64,000 nt of DNA from Providencia vermicola (lineage in GTDB: Bacteria; Pseudomonadota; Gammaproteobacteria; Enterobacterales; Enterobacteriaceae), in the NCBI RefSeq assembly GCF_020381325.1, contig NZ_JAGSPI010000001.1, positions 186,001-250,000 of the forward strand, in the 5' to 3' direction. The position numbers and the translations under genes were made by a program. This document shows positions 9,139 through 19,565 of the stretch, piece after piece; the stretch's first letter is position 1, and each line of letters opens with the position of its first letter. The notes under the pieces are model-generated. The model worked only from the letters and a program-made list of their open reading frames with translations. It made no database searches and was not told the origin of the DNA.

Positions 9139-10138
9139 TGGTACTTTCCTCATCTAGAGTGTTTAAAACAGGGTTAATCAAATGTTCTACACGCAACGCA
9201 TATTGGCCATTTTGGGTGCCGTATTGACTGGTCAACACAGGTACGCCATCGACATTCACCATTAGGCGGTCTGGCTTCTCAATGGGGATAACATCCCCTT
9301 TTTGCAGTTGCAGTAAGCGAGAAATTCGCATTGGAATGTCAACAAAGTTGGCAACCAACTCAAGTTCAGAACGTTTAACTTGGGTCACAAGGTTAGAGAC
9401 CCACGCTTCATTTTCCTGATGCCCTTGCTCCACGGGTGGGTTGATTAAACGCTCACGCAATGGCTCAATCATGGCAATAGGGATACAAATGCTGAATTCA
9501 CCCACCGTGTTGCCAATCTCAACTAAAAACGGTGTAGTCACGACAATGTCGTTTGGTGAAGTGGTGATATTGGTAAATTTAACTTGCACCTCAGAACGTA
9601 CATATTCCACTTCGATATCAGCAATGGGTTTCCATGCATCACGATATGCGCCCAATGCTAATTTCAACATGCGGTTAATAATACGTTGTTCCGTATTGGT
9701 AAACTCTTTACCTTCTTGGCGAACAGGGAAACGACCATCGCCACCAAATAGGTTATCCACTGCGATATACACTAACGCAGGTTCGAAGGTAAATAGAGCC
9801 GTGCCTCGCAAAGGCGGCATATGAATGAGATTTAAGTTTGTTGGCACGGGCAAGTTGCGAGCAAACTCATGATAAGGCTCGATTTTAATGCCGCCAACGG
9901 TGATGTCTGGGCTGCGGCGCAACATGTTAAACAGCCCCATGCGGAACTGACGGGCGAAACGCTCATTAATGATTTCAAGGGATTGCATTCGCTCACGAAT
10001 AACCCGACGCTGGGTATTCGGGTCATAAGGGCGAACATGGTCTTTCCCTTGCATTTCAGGTGCAGGCGTATTGCTTGATGGCGCATCATCATTAAGAAGC
10101 GCATCAATTTCAGCCTGAGATAAAATATTATCGCTCAT
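9131..10138 (-). CDS. fliM: FliM, flagellar motor switch protein
   Basis: A 335-aa protein, the usual length. Its N-terminus (SDNILSQAEIDALLN) is the CheY-P binding peptide; the middle domain contains the GGxxG-type region around DITVGGIKIEPY, and a SpoA domain lies at the C-terminus. It connects FliG to FliN and switches rotation direction. Gene order fliL-fliM-fliN with five bases to fliL and an overlap with fliN. Confidence 0.97.
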   Translation of the reverse strand: MSDNILSQAEIDALLNDDAPSSNTPAPEMQGKDHVRPYDPNTQRRVIRERMQSLEIINERFARQFRMGLFNMLRRSPDITVGGIKIEPYHEFARNLPVPTNLNLIHMPPLRGTALFTFEPALVYIAVDNLFGGDGRFPVRQEGKEFTNTEQRIINRMLKLALGAYRDAWKPIADIEVEYVRSEVQVKFTNITTSPNDIVVTTPFLVEIGNTVGEFSICIPIAMIEPLRERLINPPVEQGHQENEAWVSNLVTQVKRSELELVANFVDIPMRISRLLQLQKGDVIPIEKPDRLMVNVDGVPVLTSQYGTQNGQYALRVEHLINPVLNTLDEESTNE

Positions 10139-10143
10139 GAATA

Positions 10144-10620
10144 TTACCGCAGAATAAAAGTCGTAAATAACACATCTGAAATATCCTGATCGGTATCACC
10201 AGGGATCAGGGTTGGGGTGAGCGTTTGCTTAATTTCTTTCATTAGCTGCAACTTACCATCATGATTTTCAATGTTTTTGGCTTTTTGCTCAGATAAAAGT
10301 AGCAGTAAGCGACTGCGAACTTCAGGAAGGTATTCATGAAGTTGCTTGCGAGATTTTTCATTCGCAAGGCGCAATGTTACGTGGATATAAAGCACGCGGT
10401 CAGGGCCGTCAACACCCGCTAAGTTCACCGTAAAGGGCTCTAATTCCATAAAGATTGGCTGCGGCATGTTCGGGCGCTTTTCGTCCTCACTTGCCGTTTG
10501 AGTGTCTTGCTGTGTCGTCCACCAGGTGTACCCACCAAAACCAGCACCCGCGAGGGCAACAAGGGCGAACAGAATGAGTAACCCTTTATTCGAACGTTTA
10601 GATTCTTTGCGTGACGACAT
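10144..10620 (-). CDS. fliL: FliL, basal-body associated stator-linked protein
   Basis: A 158-aa bitopic protein: a short basic cytoplasmic tail, one membrane helix at about residues 14-32 (LLILFALVALAGAGFGGYTWW), and a periplasmic domain. The family forms rings around the MotA/MotB stator. First gene of the fliLMNOPQR block; a terminator-like hairpin separates it from fliK upstream, so it may have its own promoter in 10621-10724. Confidence 0.94.
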   Translation of the reverse strand: MSSRKESKRSNKGLLILFALVALAGAGFGGYTWWTTQQDTQTASEDEKRPNMPQPIFMELEPFTVNLAGVDGPDRVLYIHVTLRLANEKSRKQLHEYLPEVRSRLLLLLSEQKAKNIENHDGKLQLMKEIKQTLTPTLIPGDTDQDISDVLFTTFILR

Positions 10621-10724
10621 GTTAGCTGAATTCCTGTTTCTTGGATGCTAAACCCAAATGGGTTTTTTCTTTATGATCTCTAGCATTATGGCTTGCTTGC
10701 TGAGAGTTAAAGGAGTGAAAAACG

Positions 10725-10769
10725 AAACAAAAAGGCGGTAACTCGGCGCTTTAGTTGTGAAATCACCGC
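10725..10769 (-). terminator. Intrinsic terminator after fliK
   Basis: Read on the minus strand, GCGGTGA (10769-10763) pairs with TTACCGC (10741-10735), with one G-T pair, and is followed by CTTTTTGTTT. It lies just after the fliK stop and before fliL, which suggests that fliFGHIJK and fliLMNOPQR are partly separate transcripts. Confidence 0.6.
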
Positions 10770-10783
10770 ATTTTGTTTATTAA

Positions 10784-12151
10784 TTATGCAAAGGTACTGA
10801 TACCACCTTGGCGCACGTGGGTGGTTTTAGCCGAAACAGTGGCATTGGCTTCACTGATGCCAACCACACCAGCCGACGGATGTGTTGCTTGAATCTGTCC
10901 ATCACGATGCTGTTGTGAGCCTTGTTGCGAACTATCGGATTGGTGGTTTAAGTTCTCCTGCCCAACAGAACCTTGTGCCAGATGAATGCCACTTTCTTGT
11001 AGCGCACTGCGTAGCACTGGCATCATCGATTCCATCGCTGCGCGAACATGGCTATGAGGCGACACAAAATGCATCACCGCTTGGTTATCTTCGATGCGCA
11101 AATGCACATTGAGTGAACCTAATTCTTCAGGGTGTAAACGAATTTGTGCTTGGGAAACCCCTTGGCGTGAGAAAAACAGCATGTGCTGGCTTAACTGCTG
11201 TTGCCATGCTTCACTGCCTAGTTGACTGGTTAAATGCAGGGTTGGCGCTGCTGTTGGCGCATTCATCGCCGCTGCTTGAACCGTTGAGGTCGTTGGCATC
11301 ATACTGATTGGCTGCGTATTGGTGTGCTGCGAGGCGCTGGCGGTAAATGCCCCCGTGTCCGTTTGCAAGGTAAACGCGCCTTTTGCTGTTTGGCTTAACG
11401 TTTCGCTCGTCACTGTTTGCATGTTAGCAAGGGGGTCTTTGTCGCTAACTTTTTTGTTCAACGGCATAAAGTCTTGAGTTAGGTTTTTCCCACGGGCATC
11501 ACGAGGGTTATCAAGTGCAAAAAGCGGTTGATCGCGGCGCTCTTCTTTTTCGTTCTTAATCACGGTGCCTAAAGCTGGGGCTTCGTCTTCACCCGCTAAT
11601 TGCAATTGCGACCCTTCAAGGTGCTTGCCATCATCAGGTAACACATCATGAGTACCTTGGTTAAGCTGCTGCATGCGCTGGGTAAATGCCCCAAGCGTGG
11701 AGTGGGTTTCTGGCGTCGTTAAAGGTTTCCCTGTTAATTGCATTTGATTGCTTAACGATTGCTTTAAGTTATTAAGCCAAGATTGCTCATTGGCCTCTTT
11801 ACCCGTTAATAAATCGGCATTCAACGCGGTCTGTACGCTATCTGGACGCAAGTTACGGCTAAAATTCAGCTGTTCGATGGTGTTTTCTGCACTTTTTTGC
11901 ACGGCCCTGGCGGGCTCAGCGGCTTTTTCATTCGCACTGGCCAGTTTATTATCAACAATCTCTTTGTTGACAGATTTTTCGTCGATAGGCGGGGTAACCG
12001 TGCTTTCTTTAGGGGCAGGCTGTTGGTTATCCAACACCGCTTGGAAAGGCAGGGCGGGTGCTTGGTTTTCATCAATGCGTGATTCATTTTGCTGCGCGTT
12101 ATTGTTTTTAGCTGGCGCAAGTGCTGGTACGCTATTGGCGTTGATGTCCAT
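10784..12151 (-). CDS. fliK: FliK, flagellar hook-length control protein
   Basis: A 455-aa protein rich in Gln, Ala, Ser and Thr, as expected for the extended molecular-ruler N-terminus. The conserved C-terminal domain has QIRLHPEELGSLNVHLRIED, the signature by which FliK acts on FlhB to switch export from hook to filament subunits. It begins one base after the fliJ stop. Confidence 0.95.
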   Translation of the reverse strand: MDINANSVPALAPAKNNNAQQNESRIDENQAPALPFQAVLDNQQPAPKESTVTPPIDEKSVNKEIVDNKLASANEKAAEPARAVQKSAENTIEQLNFSRNLRPDSVQTALNADLLTGKEANEQSWLNNLKQSLSNQMQLTGKPLTTPETHSTLGAFTQRMQQLNQGTHDVLPDDGKHLEGSQLQLAGEDEAPALGTVIKNEKEERRDQPLFALDNPRDARGKNLTQDFMPLNKKVSDKDPLANMQTVTSETLSQTAKGAFTLQTDTGAFTASASQHTNTQPISMMPTTSTVQAAAMNAPTAAPTLHLTSQLGSEAWQQQLSQHMLFFSRQGVSQAQIRLHPEELGSLNVHLRIEDNQAVMHFVSPHSHVRAAMESMMPVLRSALQESGIHLAQGSVGQENLNHQSDSSQQGSQQHRDGQIQATHPSAGVVGISEANATVSAKTTHVRQGGISTFA

Positions 12152-12595
12152 CTATTGTGGTCTCCGTAAAGTCGCGCGTTGAGCAAATTCATCCATTTGT
12201 TTTTGCTCTAAGCGATTTTGACGTTGGTATTCAGTTTGTTCAGCGCGTTGAATTAAGGTATCGAATGCATTGACGCGTTGCTGTTTTTCTTGCCAATGGC
12301 GGTTGGCATCATTAACGCGTTGTTCCCATACATTAAGTTGCTGCTGTTGCTGTTCGATGGTCAGCTCTAAAGTGACCAAAAACTGTTGGTAATTCTGCCA
12401 TTTGTCTGATGCCATCCCGCTGTGTAGCGTTTGGTTTAGCTTTTGCCGATATTCAGACTGGTAGTTTTCCAACATATGTAGTTGTTGCGCCATTTGCGTG
12501 TGGGTTTGGCGCACTTGAGCTAACACTTTTGCGGCCTCTTCAGAAGCTTCCTCAGCTAAGCTGAGTAAAGTTGTCAACGCATTGTTTTTGGCCAT
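12152..12595 (-). CDS. fliJ: FliJ, export chaperone and ATPase stalk
   Basis: A 147-aa, almost wholly alpha-helical, Gln-rich protein with two long coiled coils, the shape of FliJ, which inserts into the FliI hexamer like the gamma subunit of F1. It lies between fliI (11-bp gap) and fliK. Identity rests on size, coiled coil and operon position. Confidence 0.92.
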   Translation of the reverse strand: MAKNNALTTLLSLAEEASEEAAKVLAQVRQTHTQMAQQLHMLENYQSEYRQKLNQTLHSGMASDKWQNYQQFLVTLELTIEQQQQQLNVWEQRVNDANRHWQEKQQRVNAFDTLIQRAEQTEYQRQNRLEQKQMDEFAQRATLRRPQ

Positions 12596-12606
12596 TTATC
12601 CTCTCA

Positions 12607-13971
12607 TTACTCGTTGGGAACAACTTGCATCAGCTGTTCGCAAGCGGTTTGATAGTCACAACGCTCATCAATATCTTGCTGTAAAAACTTCGACATCCGT
12701 GGGTAATACTGAATAGCGGTATCCAACATGGGGTCACTCCCCATAGCATATGCCCCCACATTGATTAAATCGCGGTTGCGTTGATAGCTAGACGTTAACT
12801 GTTTAAATCGCTGAATTTTCCGATAATGTTCTTTGGGAATTAATTCAGTCATTGCACGGCTAATAGAGGCTTCAATATCAATAGCAGGGTAATGCCCAGA
12901 TTCGGCTAAAGAGCGAGAAAGCACGATGTGACCATCAAGGATCGCGCGGGCAGAGTCTGCAATGGGGTCTTGTTGGTCATCCCCTTCAGTCAAGACGGTG
13001 TAAAATGCGGTGATTGAACCACCATTTTTACCGTTACCCGCACGTTCAACTAGCGCAGGCAGTTTAGCGAAAACAGACGGTGGATAGCCTTTTGTCGCAG
13101 GTGGTTCGCCCACAGCAAGGGCAATCTCACGTTGTGCCATACTGTAGCGGGTAAGTGAGTCCATAATCAGCAATACGCTAAGGCCTTGGTCACGAAAATA
13201 TTCGGCAATGCGCGTAGCATAAGAAGCACCTTGCATACGCAAAAGTGGCGAAACATCCGCAGGTGCAGCAACCACAACGGCACGTTTTAAGCCTTCTGCC
13301 CCTAAAATATTTTCGATAAAGTCTTTAACTTCACGTCCCCGTTCACCAATTAAACCAACGACGATAATATCGGCTTGAGTAAACCGCGCCATCATACCAA
13401 GTAGTACACTTTTACCGACACCTGACCCAGCAAACAAGCCCATACGCTGCCCGCGCCCAACGGTGAGTAAGGCATTGATTGCGCGAACGCCCACATCTAG
13501 CACACTGCTAATCGGCGTGCGTTCTAATGGGTTGATGGGGGGCGTGATGAGTGGTGCTCGGGTTTTCACTTCTAAAGGCCCCTTACCATCAAGGGGAGTG
13601 CCTTGAGCATCCAATACACGGCCTAACAGCTCATTACCAATCGGCAGTAAGCGGCTGGTTTGCCCATCTTCACCTGTTGATTGTGCATATACACGGGCAC
13701 CAGGGGCTATTCCTTCAAGGTCAGCGAGCGGCATCAGTAGCATGCGAGGGCCATTAAAACCAACCACTTCGCAAACCACCTCATCCGTGCCACCATTGAT
13801 GGCGCGTTCAATAAAGCAGGTGGCACCAAGTGGCATTTTTATGCCTTCGGCTTCCATCACCAATCCCGTTATTTTGGTTAAACGGCCATAACGGCGCACC
13901 ATTGGGATCCCTTTCATCCGCGATTCTAAATCGTCAAGCGAGGCAATCCAGCGTCCCAAACGTGCGGTCAT
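12607..13971 (-). CDS. fliI: FliI, flagellum-specific export ATPase
   Basis: 454 aa from the ATG at 13971, which overlaps the fliH stop as ATGA; a longer frame to 14013 adds 14 residues with no family support. Walker A is [15 protein letters not shown] (near residue 175), followed by [17 protein letters not shown] and the Walker B segment [19 protein letters not shown]. It is a homologue of the F1 beta subunit that powers and assists substrate unloading at the export gate. Confidence 0.97.
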   Translation of the reverse strand: MTARLGRWIASLDDLESRMKGIPMVRRYGRLTKITGLVMEAEGIKMPLGATCFIERAINGGTDEVVCEVVGFNGPRMLLMPLADLEGIAPGARVYAQSTGEDGQTSRLLPIGNELLGRVLDAQGTPLDGKGPLEVKTRAPLITPPINPLERTPISSVLDVGVRAINALLTVGRGQRMGLFAGSGVGKSVLLGMMARFTQADIIVVGLIGERGREVKDFIENILGAEGLKRAVVVAAPADVSPLLRMQGASYATRIAEYFRDQGLSVLLIMDSLTRYSMAQREIALAVGEPPATKGYPPSVFAKLPALVERAGNGKNGGSITAFYTVLTEGDDQQDPIADSARAILDGHIVLSRSLAESGHYPAIDIEASISRAMTELIPKEHYRKIQRFKQLTSSYQRNRDLINVGAYAMGSDPMLDTAIQYYPRMSKFLQQDIDERCDYQTACEQLMQVVPNE

Positions 13972-14699
13972 GAAAGGCTCTCCGGTGCATATAAACGGCA
14001 TAACTCTTGCCAACGGGTTGCGACGGTCATATCGATTTCACCATCTTCGGCGACAACACGACAGCCACCTAAGTGCAATTTCGGATCTGCCACTAAGCGC
14101 CAACCGTGCAGGTTTAATAATGAGCCAAGATGCTGTTCGATAAGCTCGAAGTGATTCGGGTTGACGTGCAGCTCAGGTTGACCTGCAAAAATTGGTTTTT
14201 GTTGTAGCAAGTGACTGATTTCTTCAAGCAGGGCAGTACCATCGCAAACGGTGGATTGCCCCAGCACTTGTTTCGCTGCGGTTAAGGCAATTTGCAATAA
14301 TTTGGTTGTCACCACTGTATCGAAGGTATCGAGGGAGTAATTAAACTCCGACAATAATTTCTGCCAGGTTTCAATAACGGGTTGCTGTAAAGCAAGTGCT
14401 TGCTCACGCCCTTGCTCTTCCCCAGCCCGTAAACCTTGTTCAAAACCTGCTTGGTAGCCTTCTTTTTGGCCTTTTTCATAGCCTTGTTGAAACCCAGTGC
14501 GTTGAGCGTCTTCTTTAATGTTATCCAGCAGATTAATCTGCTCTAACACCTCCTTGGGCTCAAGGCAGGGCACTTTGGGTGTGTCAGGCTCAGGGACATC
14601 ACTTAATGATGGGATAGCGGATGCGTTCAGCTCCCATTGATTAAGTTCGCGTAATTTCCAAGGCTGCCATTGGTCATGGGTCGGTTTTGTTTTAGACAT
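13968..14699 (-). CDS. fliH: FliH, negative regulator and anchor of the export ATPase
   Basis: 243 aa from the ATG at 14699, which overlaps the end of fliG by eight bases and has GGAG about ten bases upstream. The central region has the GxxxG-type repeat of FliH ([20 protein letters not shown]), followed by a V-ATPase E-like C-terminus ending [19 protein letters not shown]. It binds FliI and FliN. Confidence 0.95.
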   Translation of the reverse strand: MSKTKPTHDQWQPWKLRELNQWELNASAIPSLSDVPEPDTPKVPCLEPKEVLEQINLLDNIKEDAQRTGFQQGYEKGQKEGYQAGFEQGLRAGEEQGREQALALQQPVIETWQKLLSEFNYSLDTFDTVVTTKLLQIALTAAKQVLGQSTVCDGTALLEEISHLLQQKPIFAGQPELHVNPNHFELIEQHLGSLLNLHGWRLVADPKLHLGGCRVVAEDGEIDMTVATRWQELCRLYAPESLS

Positions 14700-15684
14700 A
14701 CACGTCGTCTCCACCACCGATGGCGATTTCGCCTTTCTCGACTAAGCGGCGAACAATAAGCAGGATAGCTTTTTGCTCGTTTTCCACTTGGGACATACGT
14801 ACAGGTGAGCGAGATTCCAAATCGTCGCGCACAATTTCTGCTGCACGCGCTGCCATATTGTTGAGGAAGTGGTCGCGCAGAGCTTGGTTGCTGCCTTTGA
14901 GGGCAATAACCAGCGAGTCGGTAGACACTTCTTGCAAAATACGTTGAATGCTGCGGTTGTCCACTTCGATAAGGTTTTCGAACAGGAACATTTCATCAAT
15001 GATACGTTGTGCCAGTTCGCCATCGTAATCACGCATTGCATCGATAACGCTTTCTTCTTGCTGGCTCTTCATCAGGTTGATAATTTCGGCAGCCGTTCTT
15101 ATGCCGCCCATTTTGCTGCGTTTGAGGTTTTGGCCATCCAGCAAATTGTTTAACACTTCGGTCAGCTCTGCAAGTGCTGCAGGTTGTACGCCCCCGAAAG
15201 TCGCGATACGTAGCATAATATCGTTGCGTTGGCGTTCTTCGAACAACTCCAAAACATCGGCAGCCAGGTTGCGTTTTAAGTGAACCAAAATGGTGGCGAT
15301 AATCTGTGGATGTTCATCACGGATAATATCGGCAACGGTTTGTGGCTCCATATAGTTGAGGCTTTCGATACCAGAGGTGGTTTCTTGTTTTTCAAAGATA
15401 TCCTCAAGCAGGCTGGCCGCACGCTCTTCACCTAGCGCCTTGATAAGGACAGAGCGCAGGTAGTCATTGGTGTTAATGTTCAACGCCGCAAACTGGATTG
15501 CAGACTCCTCAAACTCGGTGAGGACTTCCGCCAGTTCGTTATTGGAGATCTGGCGCATGTTAGACACCGCCATACTCAGCTGCTGAACTTCTTTTGGATT
15601 CAGGTGTTTAAATACTTCTGCAGCCTGATCTTCGCCGAGTGTCATTAACATCACGGCGCTTTTTTCTGTTCCACTTAAACTCAT
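14692..15684 (-). CDS. fliG: FliG, rotor switch protein
   Basis: 330 aa from the ATG at 15684, which shares one base with the fliF stop (TAATG). It has the [13 protein letters not shown] segment of the middle domain, the hinge GGVRTAAEI-like [13 protein letters not shown], and the charged torque helix near the C-terminus ([20 protein letters not shown]). FliG touches the stator and transmits torque to the MS ring. Confidence 0.97.
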   Translation of the reverse strand: MSLSGTEKSAVMLMTLGEDQAAEVFKHLNPKEVQQLSMAVSNMRQISNNELAEVLTEFEESAIQFAALNINTNDYLRSVLIKALGEERAASLLEDIFEKQETTSGIESLNYMEPQTVADIIRDEHPQIIATILVHLKRNLAADVLELFEERQRNDIMLRIATFGGVQPAALAELTEVLNNLLDGQNLKRSKMGGIRTAAEIINLMKSQQEESVIDAMRDYDGELAQRIIDEMFLFENLIEVDNRSIQRILQEVSTDSLVIALKGSNQALRDHFLNNMAARAAEIVRDDLESRSPVRMSQVENEQKAILLIVRRLVEKGEIAIGGGDDVYV

Positions 15685-17366
15685 TACGCTTTTCCTAACC
15701 ACTGACGGATAACCATTGCCACGATTTGTGGGTCTTTTTCGGCCATTTCGCGAATACGTTGACTTTGGATTTCAGCGCTAACACGTTGGCGAGTGAGACG
15801 GCGGCGTGTTTGCTCATCCATGTCTTCGTTAATTTCTTCGTCTACCACAAGTGGTGTTTTCATCTGCGTTGCGACAAACATTTCGGCATCAGTTTGAGCT
15901 TGTTGCGTTTTACGGTATTTAACCCATTGTGGTTTGATACCAAAACGCCACATAAACCAAGCAATTAGGGCAATGAGCAGAATTTTGCCGTAATCCAGTA
16001 ACTGGGCGATAAATTGCGGGCTTTCCAGTAACGACGGTTCAACTTCAACTGGCGTGTCATTCGTAAATAACGAGTTGGTGATGTTTAACGAGTCGCCACG
16101 TGCAGTGGAGTAGCCCATTGCTTCACGAGTTAATGCTTCAATTTGCTGCATCATTTCAGGCGGCAATGGCTTCATTTCTGCGCCATTTTCACCTTCTTGT
16201 GAATGGTAATTGACGATAACTGCGACCGAGAGCCTATCGACTACGCCAATTTGCCGTTGGGTATGACTAATTTTGCGATCCACCTCGTAATTAGTCGTTT
16301 CATCGCTTTGCGAGTTCGTTGTGTTATTACGGTTACTGGTAGTTTGCTGTGCGTCTTTATTGTCTTTGTTTGTTTCAATTGGTGCAGTTGGTGCACTAAC
16401 GGGTTGGTTTGATAACGCGCCAGGTACGCCACCTGTTCCGCCATTGTTATTTTGCATACTTTGGCTGTTTTGGCGGGAACGGATAGCGGCGCTGTCTGCT
16501 GCTTGGTTTGGTTTATATTCTTCTGAGGTTTGTTCTACCTTGGAAAAATCCATTTGTGCGGTGACTTGTGCATGAATATTTGCACGACCCACTAATGGAG
16601 AAAGAATATCTTCAATGCGCTGTTTAAGATGGGATTCCATCTCTTTGGTCATTTTAATTTGCGCACTGTTAGCGGATTGCTGGCTGTTATCGTTATTGGT
16701 GAGTAAGCGACCCGCTTGGTCAACAATAATGACATTCGTTGCTGTTAGCCCAGTGACACTGCTCGACACCATATGGACGATAGCGCTAATTTGCCCTTCA
16801 TCAAGCATTCGACCAGGCAATAAACCTACGGTGACTGAGGCGGTAGGCAATTTTTGCTCACGCACAAACAAGGTGGGTTTAGGGATGGCTAAATGCACCC
16901 GTGCACTTTGGACAGGGCTGAGTGACTCAATTGTGCGCGATAACTCACCTTCCAGCGCACGCTGGTAGTTAATTTGTTCGCTAAACTGGCTAATACCAAA
17001 CTGTTCTTTATCCAACAGTTCGAAACCTGTGTTCCCCCCTTTGGGCAAGCCTGATTGGGCCAGCTTTAATCGTAACTCATGCACTTTATCTGCAGGTACT
17101 AAAATGGCGCTACCATTATCGGCGATTTGATAAGGGACGTTCATCTGCGTTAGCTGACCAACAATGTCGCCACCATCCTTAGCACTTAAGTTGCTAAGCA
17201 GGACACGGTAGTCGGGGCTACGTAACCAGAGCAGGAGGGCAACGATAATTGCGATGGCAGCAGCGGCTGCAATCATTAGCGGTATTTTAGGATCGGCTTT
17301 AATGCGGTCAACCATTGAGGCAAACCCTTTTTTAGCCTCTCCTGTGTCTTTAGATGCGGCACTCAT
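15684..17366 (-). CDS. fliF: FliF, flagellar MS-ring protein
   Basis: A 560-aa membrane protein with two transmembrane helices, near residues 30-48 ([20 protein letters not shown]) and near 450-470 ([16 protein letters not shown]). Ring-building motifs follow the first helix ([22 protein letters not shown]), and the C-terminal tail binds FliG. First gene of the minus-strand operon, transcribed away from fliE. Confidence 0.97.
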   Translation of the reverse strand: MSAASKDTGEAKKGFASMVDRIKADPKIPLMIAAAAAIAIIVALLLWLRSPDYRVLLSNLSAKDGGDIVGQLTQMNVPYQIADNGSAILVPADKVHELRLKLAQSGLPKGGNTGFELLDKEQFGISQFSEQINYQRALEGELSRTIESLSPVQSARVHLAIPKPTLFVREQKLPTASVTVGLLPGRMLDEGQISAIVHMVSSSVTGLTATNVIIVDQAGRLLTNNDNSQQSANSAQIKMTKEMESHLKQRIEDILSPLVGRANIHAQVTAQMDFSKVEQTSEEYKPNQAADSAAIRSRQNSQSMQNNNGGTGGVPGALSNQPVSAPTAPIETNKDNKDAQQTTSNRNNTTNSQSDETTNYEVDRKISHTQRQIGVVDRLSVAVIVNYHSQEGENGAEMKPLPPEMMQQIEALTREAMGYSTARGDSLNITNSLFTNDTPVEVEPSLLESPQFIAQLLDYGKILLIALIAWFMWRFGIKPQWVKYRKTQQAQTDAEMFVATQMKTPLVVDEEINEDMDEQTRRRLTRQRVSAEIQSQRIREMAEKDPQIVAMVIRQWLGKA

Positions 17367-17609
17367 AAATATTCCCTGCTTGGCAGACTACTAGACGGAT
17401 GAAAATACTTTTGGTGAAACAATGTTATTTCCCTCTTCGTAACGTCACTTTTTCACTTTGCTATTATTTCGTGTCTTGGGGCAATCTAATGACGGAATCA
17501 GCCTATAAATTTGGTGTTATTTATCGGCTTCAAGTTAAAAAGGGTGTGGTAGGGTAAGCTCGACGAATGAATTAGTGTTATATATTCACTATATTGAGAA
17601 GAGAACATC
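17367..17609. promoter_or_regulatory. Divergent fliF/fliE promoter region
   Basis: Non-coding gap between two divergent flagellar operons. In enterobacteria both are FlhDC-activated class 2 operons, so the activator should bind here, but I cannot point to a convincing FlhDC box. A GCCGATAA octamer occurs on the minus strand at 17528-17521 without a matching -35. Confidence 0.4.
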
Positions 17610-17921
17610 ATGACAGTTCAAGCCATTGAAGGGGTTATTTCACAATTAAATGTGGTGGCGACGCAAGCGACTAACCCAATAAAACCGACTATTGAGCCAG
17701 TGGGCTTTGCGGATCACCTAGTTGCATCCGTTAACCAAATCAATAAAACGCGCAATGATTCTGCGAAGCAAATTGAAGATTTTACCCTTGGGAAGCAAGA
17801 TATTTCCCTGAATGATGTGATGGTGGATATGCAAAAAGCCAGTCTAAGCCTGCAAATGGGCATTCAAGTGCGAAATAAGTTAGTAGCAGCATACCAAGAA
17901 ATTATGTCAATGCCAGTGTGA
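17610..17921 (+). CDS. fliE: FliE, MS ring-rod junction protein
   Basis: A 103-aa protein, the normal FliE size. The C-terminal half (SLNDVMVDMQKASLSLQMGI and VRNKLVAAYQEIMSMPV) is highly typical and forms the helical connection between export gate and rod. It is transcribed alone, divergently from fliF, as in other enterobacteria. Confidence 0.96.
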   Translation: MTVQAIEGVISQLNVVATQATNPIKPTIEPVGFADHLVASVNQINKTRNDSAKQIEDFTLGKQDISLNDVMVDMQKASLSLQMGIQVRNKLVAAYQEIMSMPV

Positions 17922-18193
17922 TTTATTTATCTATTTGAATATTACAAATTAATGGCCTTATCATTACCTTTATCGGGCAGTGGTGGGGCATTTTTATTCA
18001 AACTAATAATGAGCTTGAGTGACTTTGAGTTATCCCGCAATCAATATCATAGTTCTGCTTTGACAATACCCATCTTATTTATACGCTAATAAAGGCTGTA
18101 AGATAACCTGCAAATAACGCCAAATATGTCTAATTATTGTCCTATTCATATCAAGATAGCTAACAAAAATGTGTAAAAAAGTGGTATTGAAAA
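17922..18193. other. Intergenic stretch, no feature seen
   Basis: AT-rich DNA between fliE and the heat-shock promoter. No open frame of note, no clear terminator for fliE and no repeat were seen. Confidence 0.5.
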
Positions 18194-18221
18194 CTTGAAA
18201 TATTCACTGTGAGCCTTATAT
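18194..18221 (+). promoter_or_regulatory. Sigma-32-type heat-shock promoter for the Hsp20 gene
   Basis: CTTGAAA (18194-18200), a perfect match to the sigma-32 -35 element, is followed after 13 bp by CCTTATAT (18214-18221), close to the CCCCATNT -10. Transcription would begin near 18228 and give a 5' leader of about 90 bases. That leader contains the inverted repeat TGCACCA (near 18229) and TGGTGCA (near 18265). Confidence 0.7.
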
Positions 18222-18317
18222 CAATAATGCACCAAGATAAAGCATGACGTCACACTAGGTTTATGGTGCAGGGTTATGTACGTTTAGTTTACGATATAGA
18301 ATATTGAAGGAGCGTTT

Positions 18318-18776
18318 ATGTCTAACATTCGATCTTTTTCATTATTTCCAACATTATCAGATAACTTACTTTCAAACCGATTTGACCAGATAGATAGATT
18401 GTTTAGCCAATTAACAGGTAATCGGCCGTTAACTTCAGAGCATCCTTATAATTTAAAACAAATAGATGATACGCACTATCAATTAACGGTGAGTGTGCCA
18501 GGTTATAAGGAAGATGACTTAACAGTATCCATGAAAGGTGGAAGACTATGTATACAAGGCGAACAATCCACTGAATTAAATAATGATTCAGAAAAATGGA
18601 TCCATAAAGGGATCACTCAAAACAGGTTTTCCCTTGAATTTAATTTAGGCAAAAATGTGAAAATTGAATCTGCTGAATTATCGGGTGGGTTATTAGCATT
18701 AGATATTGAGTATGAAATTCCAGAGGAAGAAAAAACGCAAGTCATCGCGATTGAAAATAAAGATATGAAATCATAA
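18318..18776 (+). CDS. Small heat-shock protein of the IbpA/IbpB (Hsp20) family
   Basis: A 152-aa protein with an alpha-crystallin domain from about residue 42 to 140: HPYNLKQIDDTHYQLTVSVPGY is a near match to the IbpA/B opening, and LSGGLLALDIEYEIPEE holds the conserved GLL/L-x-I motif. The N-terminus RSFSLFPTLSDNLLSNRFDQIDRLF also resembles IbpA. These ATP-independent chaperones bind unfolding proteins in aggregates. A heat-shock promoter lies upstream, GAAGGAG precedes the ATG, and a terminator follows at 18796. Whether it is ibpA or ibpB cannot be told, as only one copy is here. Confidence 0.9.
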   Translation: MSNIRSFSLFPTLSDNLLSNRFDQIDRLFSQLTGNRPLTSEHPYNLKQIDDTHYQLTVSVPGYKEDDLTVSMKGGRLCIQGEQSTELNNDSEKWIHKGITQNRFSLEFNLGKNVKIESAELSGGLLALDIEYEIPEEEKTQVIAIENKDMKS

Positions 18777-18795
18777 TATTATTTATCTATTTTAG

Positions 18796-18820
18796 CCCGC
18801 CAGAGATGGCGGGTTTTTTA
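18796..18820 (+). terminator. Intrinsic terminator of the Hsp20 gene
   Basis: CCCGCC (18796-18801) and GGCGGG (18808-18813) form a GC-rich stem with a six-base loop, followed by TTTTTT. Confidence 0.85.
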
Positions 18821-18822
18821 TG

Positions 18823-19117
18823 TCTAAAATGAGAATGGAAATTGTGTTTTATTAGGCGCAATTTTTAATGGAATTGCCCATGGGTTAGCGGGCAGGGTGT
18901 AAAATAAAATTGCAATTATGTTTTATGTGTGGCTTAATACCGTCACTGGTTTGGAAGTACAGGCCTATTTATGCTAGTCAGTTTAAAGTTGTTCACCATT
19001 AAGCGTTATCTCAGATACCCTTCATTGCGAATTCCTTCTAATTAATTCCATAAGTACCAATAAACAACCAAACGAACATATGCCTTATGGCAAATTTAAA
19101 AAATTAAAGGAAATTCT
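18823..19117 (+). promoter_or_regulatory. Upstream region and possible long leader of the cold-shock gene
   Basis: About 295 bp without a gene precede the cold-shock protein ORF. Family members often carry a long structured 5' UTR, so much of this may be transcribed, but I do not find a clear cold box. AAAGGAAATT supplies the ribosome site. Confidence 0.35.
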
Positions 19118-19330
19118 ATGTCTAATACAATGACTGGTTCAGTAAAATGGTTTAACGATGATAAAGGTTTTGGCTTTATTACTCCTGCAGATGGCAGCAA
19201 AGATGTGTTTGTTCACTTCTCTGCAATCCAGAGTGATAACTTTAAATCTTTAGCTGAAGGCCAACAAGTTTCATTTTCTATCGAAAATGGCGCAAAAGGC
19301 CCAGCAGCTGCAAACGTAATTGCACTGTAA
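19118..19330 (+). CDS. Cold-shock protein of the CspA family
   Basis: A 70-aa single cold-shock domain with both RNA-binding motifs: [12 protein letters not shown] (RNP1, KGFGFI) and DVFVHFSAI (RNP2, VFVHF). These proteins melt RNA secondary structure. The ORF has a good Shine-Dalgarno (AAAGGAA) and a terminator at 19425. It could be a CspA, CspC or CspE equivalent; the sequence alone does not decide. Confidence 0.95.
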   Translation: MSNTMTGSVKWFNDDKGFGFITPADGSKDVFVHFSAIQSDNFKSLAEGQQVSFSIENGAKGPAAANVIAL

Positions 19331-19424
19331 AAATTAATAAAAATCTATTTAGGTTTAATATTCACACTTTTGTAAAAGAGCGATGAAACCTTAGGCTTAT
19401 TAATAGCCAGTTAGAATTTTATTC

Positions 19425-19450
19425 AAAACCTCGTTATGCGAGGTTTTGTT
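19425..19450 (+). terminator. Intrinsic terminator of the cold-shock gene
   Basis: AAAACCTCG (19425-19433) and CGAGGTTTT (19439-19447) form a nine-pair stem with a five-base loop and run into TTTTGTTG. Confidence 0.85.
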
Positions 19451-19565
19451 GTATATAAGGTATTATTAAATGCTGTTATTGTAAGCATTATTTTAATCGA
19501 GCTAGGAATTATCTCATTCATAGACTACAGTTAAATGAGTCAACACCTATGATGGGTAAATTTAC

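Noticed and set aside
11748-12182. 144-codon frame antisense to fliK
   Set aside because: Shadow of the low-complexity fliK sequence; no ribosome site and no family likeness.
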